64,000 bases of DNA from Tepidibacillus_B infernus (GTDB taxonomy: Bacteria; Bacillota; Bacilli; Tepidibacillales; Tepidibacillaceae), in assembly GCF_048898065.1 (NCBI RefSeq), contig NZ_JBLWFI010000001.1:1364001-1428000 (forward strand), given 5' to 3'. Below the pieces are notes generated by a model. The model was not told the origin of the DNA. It searched no databases and worked only from the letters and a program-made list of their open reading frames with translations. Shown here piece after piece: positions 16,450-25,779 of this stretch. A program made the position numbers and the translations under genes. Position 1 is the stretch's first letter, and each line of letters starts with the position of its first letter.

Positions 16450-18450
16450 TTACTTTTGAAAGACTCTAACTTGATTTTTTCCACTATTTTTAGCCTCATA
16501 TAACATTTTGTCAGCCATCCGAAACAGAGATAATCGATTGATCTCTTGATCTTCTTTTTTCCATGAGGCAAGGCCACAAGAAACTGTTACCTTAGGATTT
16601 GTTTCTTCGCTAATTCGATTTAAAATACGATAGGCTACTTTTTTTGCAATGTTTGGATCCACATTTGGCAGATAAAGAGCAATCTCTTCCCCTCCCCATC
16701 TGACCGCAATATCTGTATCTCGAATACTAGAAATGAGAATCATCGCGACTTGTACTAGGATCTGATCTCCTATATGATGACCATAGGTATCATTAATCTT
16801 TTTGAAATCATCAATATCTAGTAAAAGGATCGACCCTTGTTCATCTTCTTTCATCGAATGTTGAATCTTCTCATCTAAATAAGAACGGTTATATAAACCG
16901 GTCAAATAGTCAGTGATTGCCAACTGTTGCAAACGTTCATGCAGAATGGCATTTGTTAGTGCTAGACCTAAATGTTGGGCAAAAACTTGAAGCATTTTAA
17001 AATTGTCATAGGAAAAATGCAATGGATTTTGATTTGATATAGAAAGGATTCCTATAATCTCATCATTTGAAAGAATAGGTACCGACATTAACGAACGGCA
17101 GCCTAATTGTTTTGCATAAGTATCTTTTATGGTTAAATCTGTCTCTGTGTCTGAAATAATAATCGGTTCTTTATTTCTATACACAAGTCCCATATATCCG
17201 TTGTCTAAGGAAACAATCGTGCCTACGTTTTCATCAGAATTAGAGGCAATCACTTTCAAAATATCTTTTCTGTCATTCACTTCAAGAACACAAACATGTT
17301 CTGCATCAAATAATTGTCCAAGTTCAGTAAGAACAAATTGCAGGATAGAATCCTTTGTTAAACTTTGATTTAAGCGTTTTGTCAGGTCGTTAATCACTTG
17401 TAACTCTTTGACTAGATTATTCGATTGTTGATATAATCTTGCTTTTTCAAAAGCTGTCCCAATAATATCTGCTACACTAGAAATAAAACTAATCTCTTCA
17501 TCCGTAAATACATTCGAGTGTTGACAAGCAATATGAATTACACCATAAATCCCTTGTTTTCCTTTTAATGGTGCAGCGATTTCTCCCTGTTGCCGGTTTT
17601 CTCTTTTTGTTCTGCGAATTAATTTTCCTTCCAAAAAGGCTTGCCCATTAATATCTTCACTATTAGGGATAAAAGTCATTTGTTTAATTGGAAGATTAGG
17701 GATCAATAATTCCTGTGTTAACCACAGTTCTAATTGTACATTAGGATAAAATCTTTGAAAATGATGAATTGCCACTGATAAAACTTCATTTACATCCATT
17801 GTGGAATACAAGGTTTGTGTCATTTCCAATAGGGCTTCTCGTTTTTTTGCTTCTCTTTCCAACGTTTCGATTTTCTCATGTTCGGTTAGTGCCAGTTCAA
17901 AAGCGACCAACAAGCCCTGTAAGCAACCGATCGTTTGCCATTTATCATTCATCTTAGAGATAAATCCTAGAATACCAATAAACTGTTGATTAGAATCAAA
18001 AATAGGGACAGAGGTCGTTTGAGCATCATGCAAACATTGAAGAAAATGTTCCTTCCCATTTACAAATTCAGCTTTACTAGTTTTTGCTGTTAAACCAAAT
18101 GCATTTGCACCAATTGCTTCTATCCTGCAATCAAAATACTCATGATCCTTTTTTTGAAGGAATAAGGGTAGGTCTTTTTCATAGGTTAACTCGAGCACTT
18201 GACCTTGATGATTTGCCAAGGCTAAAATACCATGCTTCCAAACATATTCTTTGTCTTGAATATGTTTAACAAAAAGTTGGAAGACTTGTGCTAAATGATA
18301 ATCATTTGTAAGGTTTAATCTGATCCCTAGAGGAATACGGGTAGCATCTAGTTGTTGTTCTGCTGCATATTGATTTGCCATGTTAATCAAGTCTTCTCGA
18401 CGATTACTTTCTTTAAAATCTTCAAAATTTTGGCCACAGCAAGATGCCAT
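16450..18450 (-). CDS. Multi-GAF sensory diguanylate cyclase
   Basis: The 666-residue soluble protein begins with a cysteine-containing N-terminus (MASCCGQ), followed by about three GAF-like sensor regions (roughly 60-185, 205-335, 350-495) and a GGDEF domain (about 505-666). The active-site motif is GGEEI, an acceptable variant of GG(D/E)EF. The inhibitory site RxxD (RDTD) is five residues upstream, and DxxGLYNRSYL and DIDDFKKINDTYGH are intact. It should make cyclic di-GMP in response to ligands bound by the GAF domains. No transmembrane segment is seen. The ATG follows GAGGAAGGGAAG. Confidence 0.88.
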   Translation of the reverse strand: MASCCGQNFEDFKESNRREDLINMANQYAAEQQLDATRIPLGIRLNLTNDYHLAQVFQLFVKHIQDKEYVWKHGILALANHQGQVLELTYEKDLPLFLQKKDHEYFDCRIEAIGANAFGLTAKTSKAEFVNGKEHFLQCLHDAQTTSVPIFDSNQQFIGILGFISKMNDKWQTIGCLQGLLVAFELALTEHEKIETLEREAKKREALLEMTQTLYSTMDVNEVLSVAIHHFQRFYPNVQLELWLTQELLIPNLPIKQMTFIPNSEDINGQAFLEGKLIRRTKRENRQQGEIAAPLKGKQGIYGVIHIACQHSNVFTDEEISFISSVADIIGTAFEKARLYQQSNNLVKELQVINDLTKRLNQSLTKDSILQFVLTELGQLFDAEHVCVLEVNDRKDILKVIASNSDENVGTIVSLDNGYMGLVYRNKEPIIISDTETDLTIKDTYAKQLGCRSLMSVPILSNDEIIGILSISNQNPLHFSYDNFKMLQVFAQHLGLALTNAILHERLQQLAITDYLTGLYNRSYLDEKIQHSMKEDEQGSILLLDIDDFKKINDTYGHHIGDQILVQVAMILISSIRDTDIAVRWGGEEIALYLPNVDPNIAKKVAYRILNRISEETNPKVTVSCGLASWKKEDQEINRLSLFRMADKMLYEAKNSGKNQVRVFQK

Positions 18451-18483
18451 TTTACTTCCCTTCCTCTCCCTTTGATTCCTCTT

Positions 18484-19092
18484 TTACTCTACATGTGATG
18501 CGTTATTGACGTCTTCTATATGAAAAAAATCTAATAGATGATCATACGTGATTGTAGTGATGCTAGTATTCACAATTCTTGTTTTCCCTGGTCCATACTC
18601 ACCTTGACTAATTTCATGCAATAAAGAATTGATGGCTCCTCCATGACTAACAATGACCACATTTTCACCAGCGTGCCACTTTACAATTTCTCTTACCGCA
18701 CTATAGACCCTATTCTTCAATAAATGAAAGGGTTCAACATCAAAAGCCCCTGCTTCTTCAAGATTTCCTAAATGAATTCCATATTTTGCAGTGATATCTT
18801 CAATTTTGTTTCCCTCTAAAAGCCCATAGGACCTTTCTCTTAAACCAATATGTACTTGAACATCTTTCCCATAGTGATAAGCAATTGCCTTTGCTGTCTC
18901 CTTTGCCCGTTTTAAATCACTAGAATAGACTGCATCAACTTTATAGTTTTCCTTGTAAAATCGTTGCGCAACTTTTTCAGCCTGAGATTGACCAAATCTA
19001 TTTAAAGGAATATCCTTTTGACCTTGAAATCGTTTTTCTTTATTCCATTCTGTTTCACCATGTCTGATTAAAAAAATTGTTGTCTTCATCAT
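18484..19092 (-). CDS. Histidine phosphatase family protein
   Basis: The product (about 202 residues) has the phosphoglycerate-mutase-like fold. The catalytic histidine is in FLIRHGETEWN, with RFQGQKDIPLN, the family glutamate in RSYGLLEG and the second histidine in VIVSHGGAI. Relatives include GpmB-type phosphatases, alpha-ribazole phosphatase (CobC) and broad-specificity PhoE; no cobalamin genes are nearby. The start at 19092 is chosen because GGAGTGGAG lies six bases upstream; a GTG at 19104 overlaps that site. About 33 bases separate it from the downstream GAF-GGDEF gene, so they may be co-transcribed. Confidence 0.87.
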   Translation of the reverse strand: MMKTTIFLIRHGETEWNKEKRFQGQKDIPLNRFGQSQAEKVAQRFYKENYKVDAVYSSDLKRAKETAKAIAYHYGKDVQVHIGLRERSYGLLEGNKIEDITAKYGIHLGNLEEAGAFDVEPFHLLKNRVYSAVREIVKWHAGENVVIVSHGGAINSLLHEISQGEYGPGKTRIVNTSITTITYDHLLDFFHIEDVNNASHVE

Positions 19093-19220
19093 TTTATGCT
19101 CCACTCCAAAAAAAATAATAGGTTCAAAAACCTATTAACATTATATATAACAATTACACCAGTTTCTATATAAAAATAAGACTATTTTCCTATCGACAAA
19201 TTGCGACTTTTTCATACAAA

Positions 19221-19256
19221 AGTCCCCTGATTTCTACGAAAAACCAGGGGAAGTCA
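19221..19256 (-). terminator. Terminator-like hairpin after the unknown secreted-protein gene
   Basis: A stem CCCCTG / CAGGGG, extended imperfectly outward by GACTT / AAGTC-like bases, is followed on the minus strand by CTTTTG. The U-tract is weak. Confidence 0.45.
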
Positions 19257-19290
19257 CAAACATAAACTGACAATCGCTAGTTAAAAAGAC

Positions 19291-20466
19291 CTATATTGGT
19301 TGAATTGGTCTCATTTCTCCTACTTTGTCATCCCATTGAAACTCTATTGTTCTTATTAATTTGTTTGTTGAACTCTCATATTGATCAACAACAAAATATT
19401 GTAATGTATCTTTTTTACCATTCATTGTAATATTGACTTGGTAATAATAATACCCTTTTTGCGGATGTATGGGTTTTGTATCCCGATTAAAAATCCCCTG
19501 TGGACTCCCATACCAAATCATAGTTCCTTTTGGGTCTAAATAAACCCATTGTTCTGTTATGTTTTTTTTCTGACCTATTTCTTTTTTTAAGCTACTATTA
19601 TCTGTTGAAATAGCGATATACCCTTTTCTAACTCCTGTTACTCCTTGATCATAAATAAATTTAAAATTCCCATATAACCAGTTATCTGCTTCTTTGTCCT
19701 TTCCTTTTTCACTATTTTTAACTGTTAACTTTTCTAACTGGATAAAGATCGGTTTAAACTGATTTGCTCTATTAGTTTCTTCTGAATCAAATCCCGTTTG
19801 CACAAACGCTAGCCAGTTTGTTTTGCCAGGAAAAGAAAATAGATCAATATATTTTTCTCCTTCATCAGCTAATCCAGGAAACAACCATTCTTCTTGCGAT
19901 CGATTATTTGATAGCTTTATCTTAGATTTTTCTTGTTTGCTTAATTCCTGAAAAACCCAAGTTTCTTGACCGTTCTTGTATTTCATTCCATTTTTCCAAT
20001 TTAATTTACGTGGAAAGACTTGGATATTAAATCCATGATCTAATACCTCTTGAGCCAATTTAATCTCCTCTGATTCAACTATTTTTTCTTGGTCTGGAAT
20101 AAAAAATGAATACGTCAAATCTCCTAACCAAGTATCATATATTTGTACAAGATATCCAACCTCATCTGTGTCATTATAATGAATGAAAGCTGCATAATGA
20201 CCGTCAGAACTAAACCCCAAAAAATAGGGGATCCGATTGAAATAAACGGTTTGGATAAATATGTTATTCACCATAAGTTTCTCTAACTTTGGAACCTTAC
20301 CCTGCTCATATAAAGAATCAATTTCTGATGTCGGGTTTCTTTCATCTGGTTGATTCCAATCTGTTTCCTCAGGGGGTACAGGTTCTTGTTTTGTTAGATA
20401 TGTGACACTTACTATGATCATGATCAGCAAAATGATAAGTCCAATTAACCAAATTTTAGATTTCAA
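19291..20466 (-). CDS. Unrecognised membrane-anchored extracytoplasmic protein
   Basis: I do not recognise this 391-residue protein. An N-terminal membrane helix (about 5-25) is followed by a Pro/Glu-rich linker and a large, beta-rich, lysine- and aromatic-rich domain with motifs such as FSSDGHYAAFIHYND, reminiscent of repeated beta strands in sensor or propeller-like proteins. There is no lipobox cysteine, so it is probably an N-terminally anchored protein facing outside. The start is TTG after AGGGGGTG. It is divergent from the YcdB/SLH surface protein with about 160 bases between, which may carry both promoters. Confidence 0.7.
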   Translation of the reverse strand: MKSKIWLIGLIILLIMIIVSVTYLTKQEPVPPEETDWNQPDERNPTSEIDSLYEQGKVPKLEKLMVNNIFIQTVYFNRIPYFLGFSSDGHYAAFIHYNDTDEVGYLVQIYDTWLGDLTYSFFIPDQEKIVESEEIKLAQEVLDHGFNIQVFPRKLNWKNGMKYKNGQETWVFQELSKQEKSKIKLSNNRSQEEWLFPGLADEGEKYIDLFSFPGKTNWLAFVQTGFDSEETNRANQFKPIFIQLEKLTVKNSEKGKDKEADNWLYGNFKFIYDQGVTGVRKGYIAISTDNSSLKKEIGQKKNITEQWVYLDPKGTMIWYGSPQGIFNRDTKPIHPQKGYYYYQVNITMNGKKDTLQYFVVDQYESSTNKLIRTIEFQWDDKVGEMRPIQPI

Positions 20467-20627
20467 AAGAACACCCCCTATGAAAATAATATCTATATTT
20501 TACCATACAAGAAAGTATATCATCATTTTATGCTTTAGGTAAAAAATTTTTATTTTTTTGAAACCTTTTCCAAATGTAAATCGTCTATTAGGGTGAAGGG
20601 AAAAAATACAAGGAGAGGAGTTATGGA

Positions 20628-22901
20628 ATGAAAAAAGGAACAAAAGCAATTCTATCTGTTTCACTAGCAAGTGCGTTAGTCTTTACTTCCTTCCCAGCTT
20701 TAACTTTTGCCGCAGAAGAAGTTATCCCATCTACAATGACTCAAGCAGAAAAAATTGCTGTCACTTCAGCGAAAATTCAAAAAGACGAAGCGATTGAGCT
20801 TGCTAAAAAGTATGTAACGATCCCAGATGATTACAAGCTTAACAGTGTTAATTTTTCTTCCAATTGGGGTTATCCCAATAGAGCAGCATGGAGCCTATAT
20901 TGGAGACTAGAAGAGAATAACCAGACAAAGGCACACATATCCGTAACAATTGATGCAAACGAAGGTATACTATTATCACTAGATAGTTATCAGTACAAAG
21001 AATCTCCTTCAATGTACCCTGCGAAAGTAAGCCTAGAAGAAGCAAAGAAAATTGCGGATGAATATGTTAAAAAAATCTATCCAGATCTCTTAAATCAGGT
21101 TGAAGTCGATCCTAATTTTCTCGCCAATTACCAACCCCCATTAAATGGACCTGTTTATTACTCTTTCCCCTATCGTCGAATGGTAAATGGGATTCCATTT
21201 AGTGACCAAAGCATTTATGTACAAGTCAATGGGGATGGGGAAGTCACCAATTTCAATTATAACTTTACTGGAGACATTGAATTTGAGGATGCTGATCAAT
21301 ATCTTACAGCTGAAGAAGCAAAAGCTAAATTTGCAGAACAATTTAACATTAATCTTTCTTTTATTCTTCCATATCGACAATATGAAGGGAATGGTACAGC
21401 TTACTTAGCTTATACATCCTTAGAACCTCAATACATCAATGCAAAAACAGGTGAAACCTTCTATTTACCAGGCCAGCCTAAAGCAGTGGATGCATCAACA
21501 TTTAAGCCCATCGTAGATCAACCATTAGCTTCTGCACCTAAAGAAGGTAAGGAATTGACAGAAGAACAAATTACAAAAATCGCTGAAGATTTAATCAAGA
21601 AATTCTCAGTAGACGATCTAAAACTTCAAAGCCTCTATTATAATTCTAACTACTATCCAAGTGGTCATGCTGCATGGAATATTTCCTTCGCAAATGAAGA
21701 TAAACGGTCTTATTCCAGTATGGCGATCGATGCGATAACAGGCGAACTTCTCAGCTTCTATATGGATGATTATATTGCGACAAAAGATACAGATAAGAAT
21801 AAACTCACTTATGAACAAGCTAAACAAGTAGCAATTGATGCTGTTAAAACCTTCTCACCTTCTAAAGCCCATGAGGTTTATCTACAAGATGTAGAAAATA
21901 CAGAACTAATGTCACAAGAAGGTCGTGCATACTTTAACTTTAGACGTCTTGTTCATGGTATTCCGACTGATCGAGAAAACATCAATGTGAATGTAAATTT
22001 AAAAACTGGAAAAGTAACGAACTATGATTCCTATTGGGGAGTTGTGAATTATCCAAAAGAATTACCCAAAACCATAGATATGGAAAAAGCTAAAGAAATC
22101 ATGTTAAGTAAGGTAGATTTAGAGCTTGTCTATTTTGCTCCATATCCTTCCTATACAATCTATGGAAAGCCCACCTCACAAGAACAAACGAGAAAGGCTT
22201 ACCTTGTTTACCGGCCAAAGGATACAAATATGTATAAATACAATTATGCCCCTACTTTCCTTGATGCCACAACAGGTGAATGGAGAAGTAGAGAAGATGG
22301 CTCAATTATCCAAGATAAAGTGCAACCTGTAGATATTAAAGGCCACTGGGCAGAAAAAGAGCTTCAAGTGATGGTGAATTACAAAGCATTGGATGTAAAA
22401 GACGGTAAAGTCCTTCCTGATGCCAACATCACCCGTGGTGAATTGATTAAAATGTTTATCATGGCACAAAGTGGTGGCAACTATTATCCATATATTGACA
22501 CGAGAGGCCAACAAAGCTTTAAAGATGTAGGTAAAGAATCTGCTTACTATGCTTTTATTGAAGATGCGGTAAGACGTAACCTCATTACCATAGATAAGAA
22601 CAAAGAATTTAAGCCAGATGAAGGAATAACTCGCGAAGAATTGGCTCAATTTGTCGTAAAAGCATTAGGATATGACAAGTTAGCGCAAACAAAAGGATTG
22701 TTCGCAATCAAATTTAAAGATCAGGATCAATTAAAATACCCTGGCCATGTTGCGATTGTGTCTGCTCTTCAGATTATGAATGGAGATGGTACCAACTTCA
22801 AACCGAACGAGAAAGTTACTCGTGCTGTTGCAGCAAAAGCTTTCTATCGTTTCCTTGAAGTTAGAAACAACTATCGAGAAAACCCACAATATTATTATTA
22901 A
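20628..22901 (+). CDS. YcdB/YcdC-repeat surface protein with SLH domains
   Basis: The 757-residue protein has a cleavable signal peptide (ending near ALTFAAEE). It carries two copies of the YcdB/YcdC-type region (about 50-290 and 310-560; compare LTAEEAKAKFAEQFNI, LTYEQAKQVAIDAVK) and three S-layer homology domains at the C-terminus (about 565-755; VDIKGHWAEKEL, FKDVGKESAYYAFIEDAV, PGHVAIVSAL). SLH domains bind pyruvylated secondary wall polymer, so the protein should sit on the cell surface. The YcdB/YcdC and PepSY-like repeats have no established enzymatic role. The gene has an AGGAG site and a strong terminator. No csaB is in the window. Confidence 0.87.
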   Translation: MKKGTKAILSVSLASALVFTSFPALTFAAEEVIPSTMTQAEKIAVTSAKIQKDEAIELAKKYVTIPDDYKLNSVNFSSNWGYPNRAAWSLYWRLEENNQTKAHISVTIDANEGILLSLDSYQYKESPSMYPAKVSLEEAKKIADEYVKKIYPDLLNQVEVDPNFLANYQPPLNGPVYYSFPYRRMVNGIPFSDQSIYVQVNGDGEVTNFNYNFTGDIEFEDADQYLTAEEAKAKFAEQFNINLSFILPYRQYEGNGTAYLAYTSLEPQYINAKTGETFYLPGQPKAVDASTFKPIVDQPLASAPKEGKELTEEQITKIAEDLIKKFSVDDLKLQSLYYNSNYYPSGHAAWNISFANEDKRSYSSMAIDAITGELLSFYMDDYIATKDTDKNKLTYEQAKQVAIDAVKTFSPSKAHEVYLQDVENTELMSQEGRAYFNFRRLVHGIPTDRENINVNVNLKTGKVTNYDSYWGVVNYPKELPKTIDMEKAKEIMLSKVDLELVYFAPYPSYTIYGKPTSQEQTRKAYLVYRPKDTNMYKYNYAPTFLDATTGEWRSREDGSIIQDKVQPVDIKGHWAEKELQVMVNYKALDVKDGKVLPDANITRGELIKMFIMAQSGGNYYPYIDTRGQQSFKDVGKESAYYAFIEDAVRRNLITIDKNKEFKPDEGITREELAQFVVKALGYDKLAQTKGLFAIKFKDQDQLKYPGHVAIVSALQIMNGDGTNFKPNEKVTRAVAAKAFYRFLEVRNNYRENPQYYY

Positions 22902-22910
22902 AATGAGAAA

Positions 22911-22946
22911 AGCTTAGCGGAGAAAAAATCTCTGCTAAGCTTTTTT
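22911..22946 (+). terminator. Terminator after the SLH surface-protein gene
   Basis: A stem of about 13 bp (AGCTTAGCGGAGA with TCTCTGCTAAGCT) with a short A-rich loop is followed by six T. It lies between convergent genes. Confidence 0.88.
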
Positions 22947-22947
22947 G

Positions 22948-24150
22948 CTAGGCATTTCTTTTACGGGATGATATATCAATCCATACGGCTAATAATAAAA
23001 CCAATCCTCTGACAATGAGCCTTTCTGTTGTACCTACATCTAGTAACAGCATACCGTTATTCAAGGTAGACATGACTAAAGCACCAATGATTGCACCGAT
23101 GATTGTACCTTGTCCCCCTAATGTACTTGTACCACCAATAATTGCTGCTGCAATAACATCAAGTTCCATCCCTTGCCCTGCCGATGCAGCTGCTGATCCA
23201 ACTCTAGCCGTATATATAATACCACCAATGGCACCAAGAATACCTGAAGAAATAAATATCCATAATGTTCGTTGTCTAATATTAATCCCTGATAATTTGG
23301 CTGCTTCTTTATTACCACCTATTGCATATACGTGTCTACCGAAGGTTGTTTTTGTTGTGATGAACGTATAGATACTACCAATCACCATTAAAATCAAAAT
23401 TGAATAAGGAATTCCTAAATAAAGTGCCATAATTAAAAAGATAACCGTTATTAATGATGTAATTAAACCAATCTTAAGAAGAAACAATTTTAAAGGTAAA
23501 ATTTCAAACCCATAATTGATTCGTTCTTTTCTTCTCTTTATTTCATACCACAAATAACCTATAACGATTAAAACCAAAAATATAATTGTTGTATCATGTG
23601 GAAGCAAATCTTTTGGTGAATTTTCTACAAAAAGTGTTGGAATATAATCTTGGCCGATTTTGTTAAAGGTGTTGCTTGTTGCAATGGTTTCTCCTTTTGT
23701 AACCCCCAATAATAATCCATTAAAAATCATCATTCCAGCCAAAGTGACGATAAAAGCAGGCACATCTCTATAAGCTACCCAATATCCTTGCCATAATCCT
23801 ATAAGTGCACCTATAGCTAATGTAACTACAATTGCGGGTACAACACCTAGTCCATAATTTGCTTGAAGAATAGCTGCAATCGCTCCTGTAAGGCCAACAA
23901 CTGCACCAATGGATAGATCAATGTGACCGGCAACAATCACTAATACTGTGCCACTTGCAAGAATTGCAATATGAGCTGTTTGCATAAATAGAGTAGATAA
24001 GTTTCTTGGGGTGAAAAATACATCATTTATCATAGAAAAAATGAACATGATACCGATTAAAGCAATAAACATCGTATATTGTCTTATATTGTTTCTCATT
24101 GAAAACTTGATGATTTCTAATGAGGTTTGACTTCCAGATTTTGTTGTCAT
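22948..24150 (-). CDS. Sugar ABC transporter permease (XylH/GguB-like)
   Basis: The 400-residue membrane protein has about ten helices of the BPD_transp_2 (ribose/xylose-type) permease family, with GHIDLSIGAVVGLTGAIAA and the loop GGNKEAAKLSGIN that contacts the ATPase. I start it at 24150, where AAAGGAGG is well spaced; the longer frame to 24186 would overlap xylG. It should form the channel of a xylose-type importer together with the ATPase and binding protein upstream. The segment with LLGVTKGETIA and two long interhelical stretches resembles XylH more than RbsC. Confidence 0.88.
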   Translation of the reverse strand: MTTKSGSQTSLEIIKFSMRNNIRQYTMFIALIGIMFIFSMINDVFFTPRNLSTLFMQTAHIAILASGTVLVIVAGHIDLSIGAVVGLTGAIAAILQANYGLGVVPAIVVTLAIGALIGLWQGYWVAYRDVPAFIVTLAGMMIFNGLLLGVTKGETIATSNTFNKIGQDYIPTLFVENSPKDLLPHDTTIIFLVLIVIGYLWYEIKRRKERINYGFEILPLKLFLLKIGLITSLITVIFLIMALYLGIPYSILILMVIGSIYTFITTKTTFGRHVYAIGGNKEAAKLSGINIRQRTLWIFISSGILGAIGGIIYTARVGSAAASAGQGMELDVIAAAIIGGTSTLGGQGTIIGAIIGALVMSTLNNGMLLLDVGTTERLIVRGLVLLLAVWIDISSRKRNA

Positions 24151-24178
24151 TCTAAAGCCTCCTTTAAATCCCAGCAGT

Positions 24179-25705
24179 TTATTCATTTATACCACCAGTT
24201 GCATAATGCATAATTTTCTCCTGGCTTGCTTCCTTCCAGTCCAATTCAGCCGTTAATTTTCCTTCATGCATAACAAGAATTCGATCACTTATCCCTAATA
24301 TTTCAGGTAACTCGGAAGAAATCATGATAATGCTTACCCCTTGATCAACTAGATCATTCATAATATTGTAGATTTCATATTTTGCTCCCACATCTATTCC
24401 TCTGGTTGGCTCATCCAGTATTAAAATTTTTGGGGTAGCCATAAGCCATTTAGAGATCACTACCTTTTGCTGGTTTCCACCGCTTAAATTCTGAGTTTTT
24501 TGTTCAATAGAAGGAGTTTTAATTTTTAGAAGCTCTACATAATGATTTGATATTCTAATTTCTTCATTCTCATTAATTCCTCGAATATTAGAAATTTTAT
24601 TTAGACTGGCTAGGGTAATATTTTCTTTTATATCCATCATTAAAACTAATCCTGTTTTTTTTCGATCCTCTGAAAGGTAACATAATCCTTTTACAATTGA
24701 TTCTCTAGGATCTTTAATCGTTTCTTTTTTACCATCAATATAGATCTCTCCAGATTTATTAACTCCATAAGCTCCAAATAAACTCATCATTAACTCCGTT
24801 CTACCTGCTCCCATTAATCCAGCAATACCAAGAATTTCTCCTTTTCTTGCTGTAAAACTGATACGATCAATGGTTTTTTTATCTGGAAGTTCTGGATTAT
24901 AAACCGTCCAATCTTTAACCTCCAAGACTACTTCACCAGGAATGTGTTCTTTTCTTGGAAAAAGTTGGGTAAGCTCCCTGCCAACCATTCCAGTTATCAT
25001 TTTATCTATTGTGAAGCTATCCTGATTAGGATAAGTTCCAATGGTTTTTCCATCTCTCAAAATGGTAATGGTATCAGCAATCTCTTTAACTTCTTTTAGT
25101 TTATGGGAAATATAAATGCAGCTAATCCCTTGTTCTTTTAATTTTCTTATAATATTTAATAGATTTTCTGAATCATCTTCATTAAGCGCTGCGGTAGGTT
25201 CATCGAAGATCAGTATATTTACATGTTTAGATAATGCTTTAGCTATTTCTACCAACTGTTGTTTCCCGATTCCTAAATTGATCACTTTTGTATCTGGGTT
25301 TTCAGATAGTCCGATTTCTTTTAATAACTCTTTAGTTTTAAACATCGCCTTATTCCAATTGATTACACCATGTTTTGCAAATTCATTTCCTAGATATATA
25401 TTCTCAGCGATTGACATTTCCTTTATTAATGCTAATTCCTGATAAATGATACCAATACCAGCCGCTTCGCTATCCTTAATAGTTTGGAATTTTTGTTCCT
25501 TGCCGTTCAATAATATTTTTCCTTTATAGCTTCCATAAGGATAAACACCGCTTAAAACCTTCATCAACGTTGATTTTCCAGCTCCATTTTCCCCAACCAA
25601 TGCATGGATTTCCCCTTTTTTTACTTTAAAATCCACATTGTCAAGGGCTCGTACTCCAGGAAATTCTTTTACGATATTAATCATGTCTAACACATAGTCG
25701 TTCAT
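24179..25705 (-). CDS. Sugar ABC transporter ATPase (XylG/MglA-like)
   Basis: The 508-residue protein has two tandem ATPase domains, as in all carbohydrate-uptake class 2 transporters. The N-half has Walker A GENGAGKSTLM and Walker B ILIFDEPTAAL. The C-half has the diverged GLMGAGRTELM, signature LSGGNQQKVVISKWL and Walker B ILILDEPTRGID. It powers sugar import. The length and order match XylG/GguA/MglA. It is 28 bases from the permease start and about 75 bases from the binding-protein gene. Confidence 0.92.
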   Translation of the reverse strand: MNDYVLDMINIVKEFPGVRALDNVDFKVKKGEIHALVGENGAGKSTLMKVLSGVYPYGSYKGKILLNGKEQKFQTIKDSEAAGIGIIYQELALIKEMSIAENIYLGNEFAKHGVINWNKAMFKTKELLKEIGLSENPDTKVINLGIGKQQLVEIAKALSKHVNILIFDEPTAALNEDDSENLLNIIRKLKEQGISCIYISHKLKEVKEIADTITILRDGKTIGTYPNQDSFTIDKMITGMVGRELTQLFPRKEHIPGEVVLEVKDWTVYNPELPDKKTIDRISFTARKGEILGIAGLMGAGRTELMMSLFGAYGVNKSGEIYIDGKKETIKDPRESIVKGLCYLSEDRKKTGLVLMMDIKENITLASLNKISNIRGINENEEIRISNHYVELLKIKTPSIEQKTQNLSGGNQQKVVISKWLMATPKILILDEPTRGIDVGAKYEIYNIMNDLVDQGVSIIMISSELPEILGISDRILVMHEGKLTAELDWKEASQEKIMHYATGGINE

Positions 25706-25779
25706 TTGAATCTTTCATCCTTTCTAAAAGATAGAGGAATAACCTGTCAGCTATTCCCCAATCCACAAACATACATAAA

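Noticed and set aside
24151..24186. Longer start for the sugar permease
   Set aside because: The extra 12 codons overlap the ATPase gene and the internal ATG has an AAAGGAGG site at proper distance.
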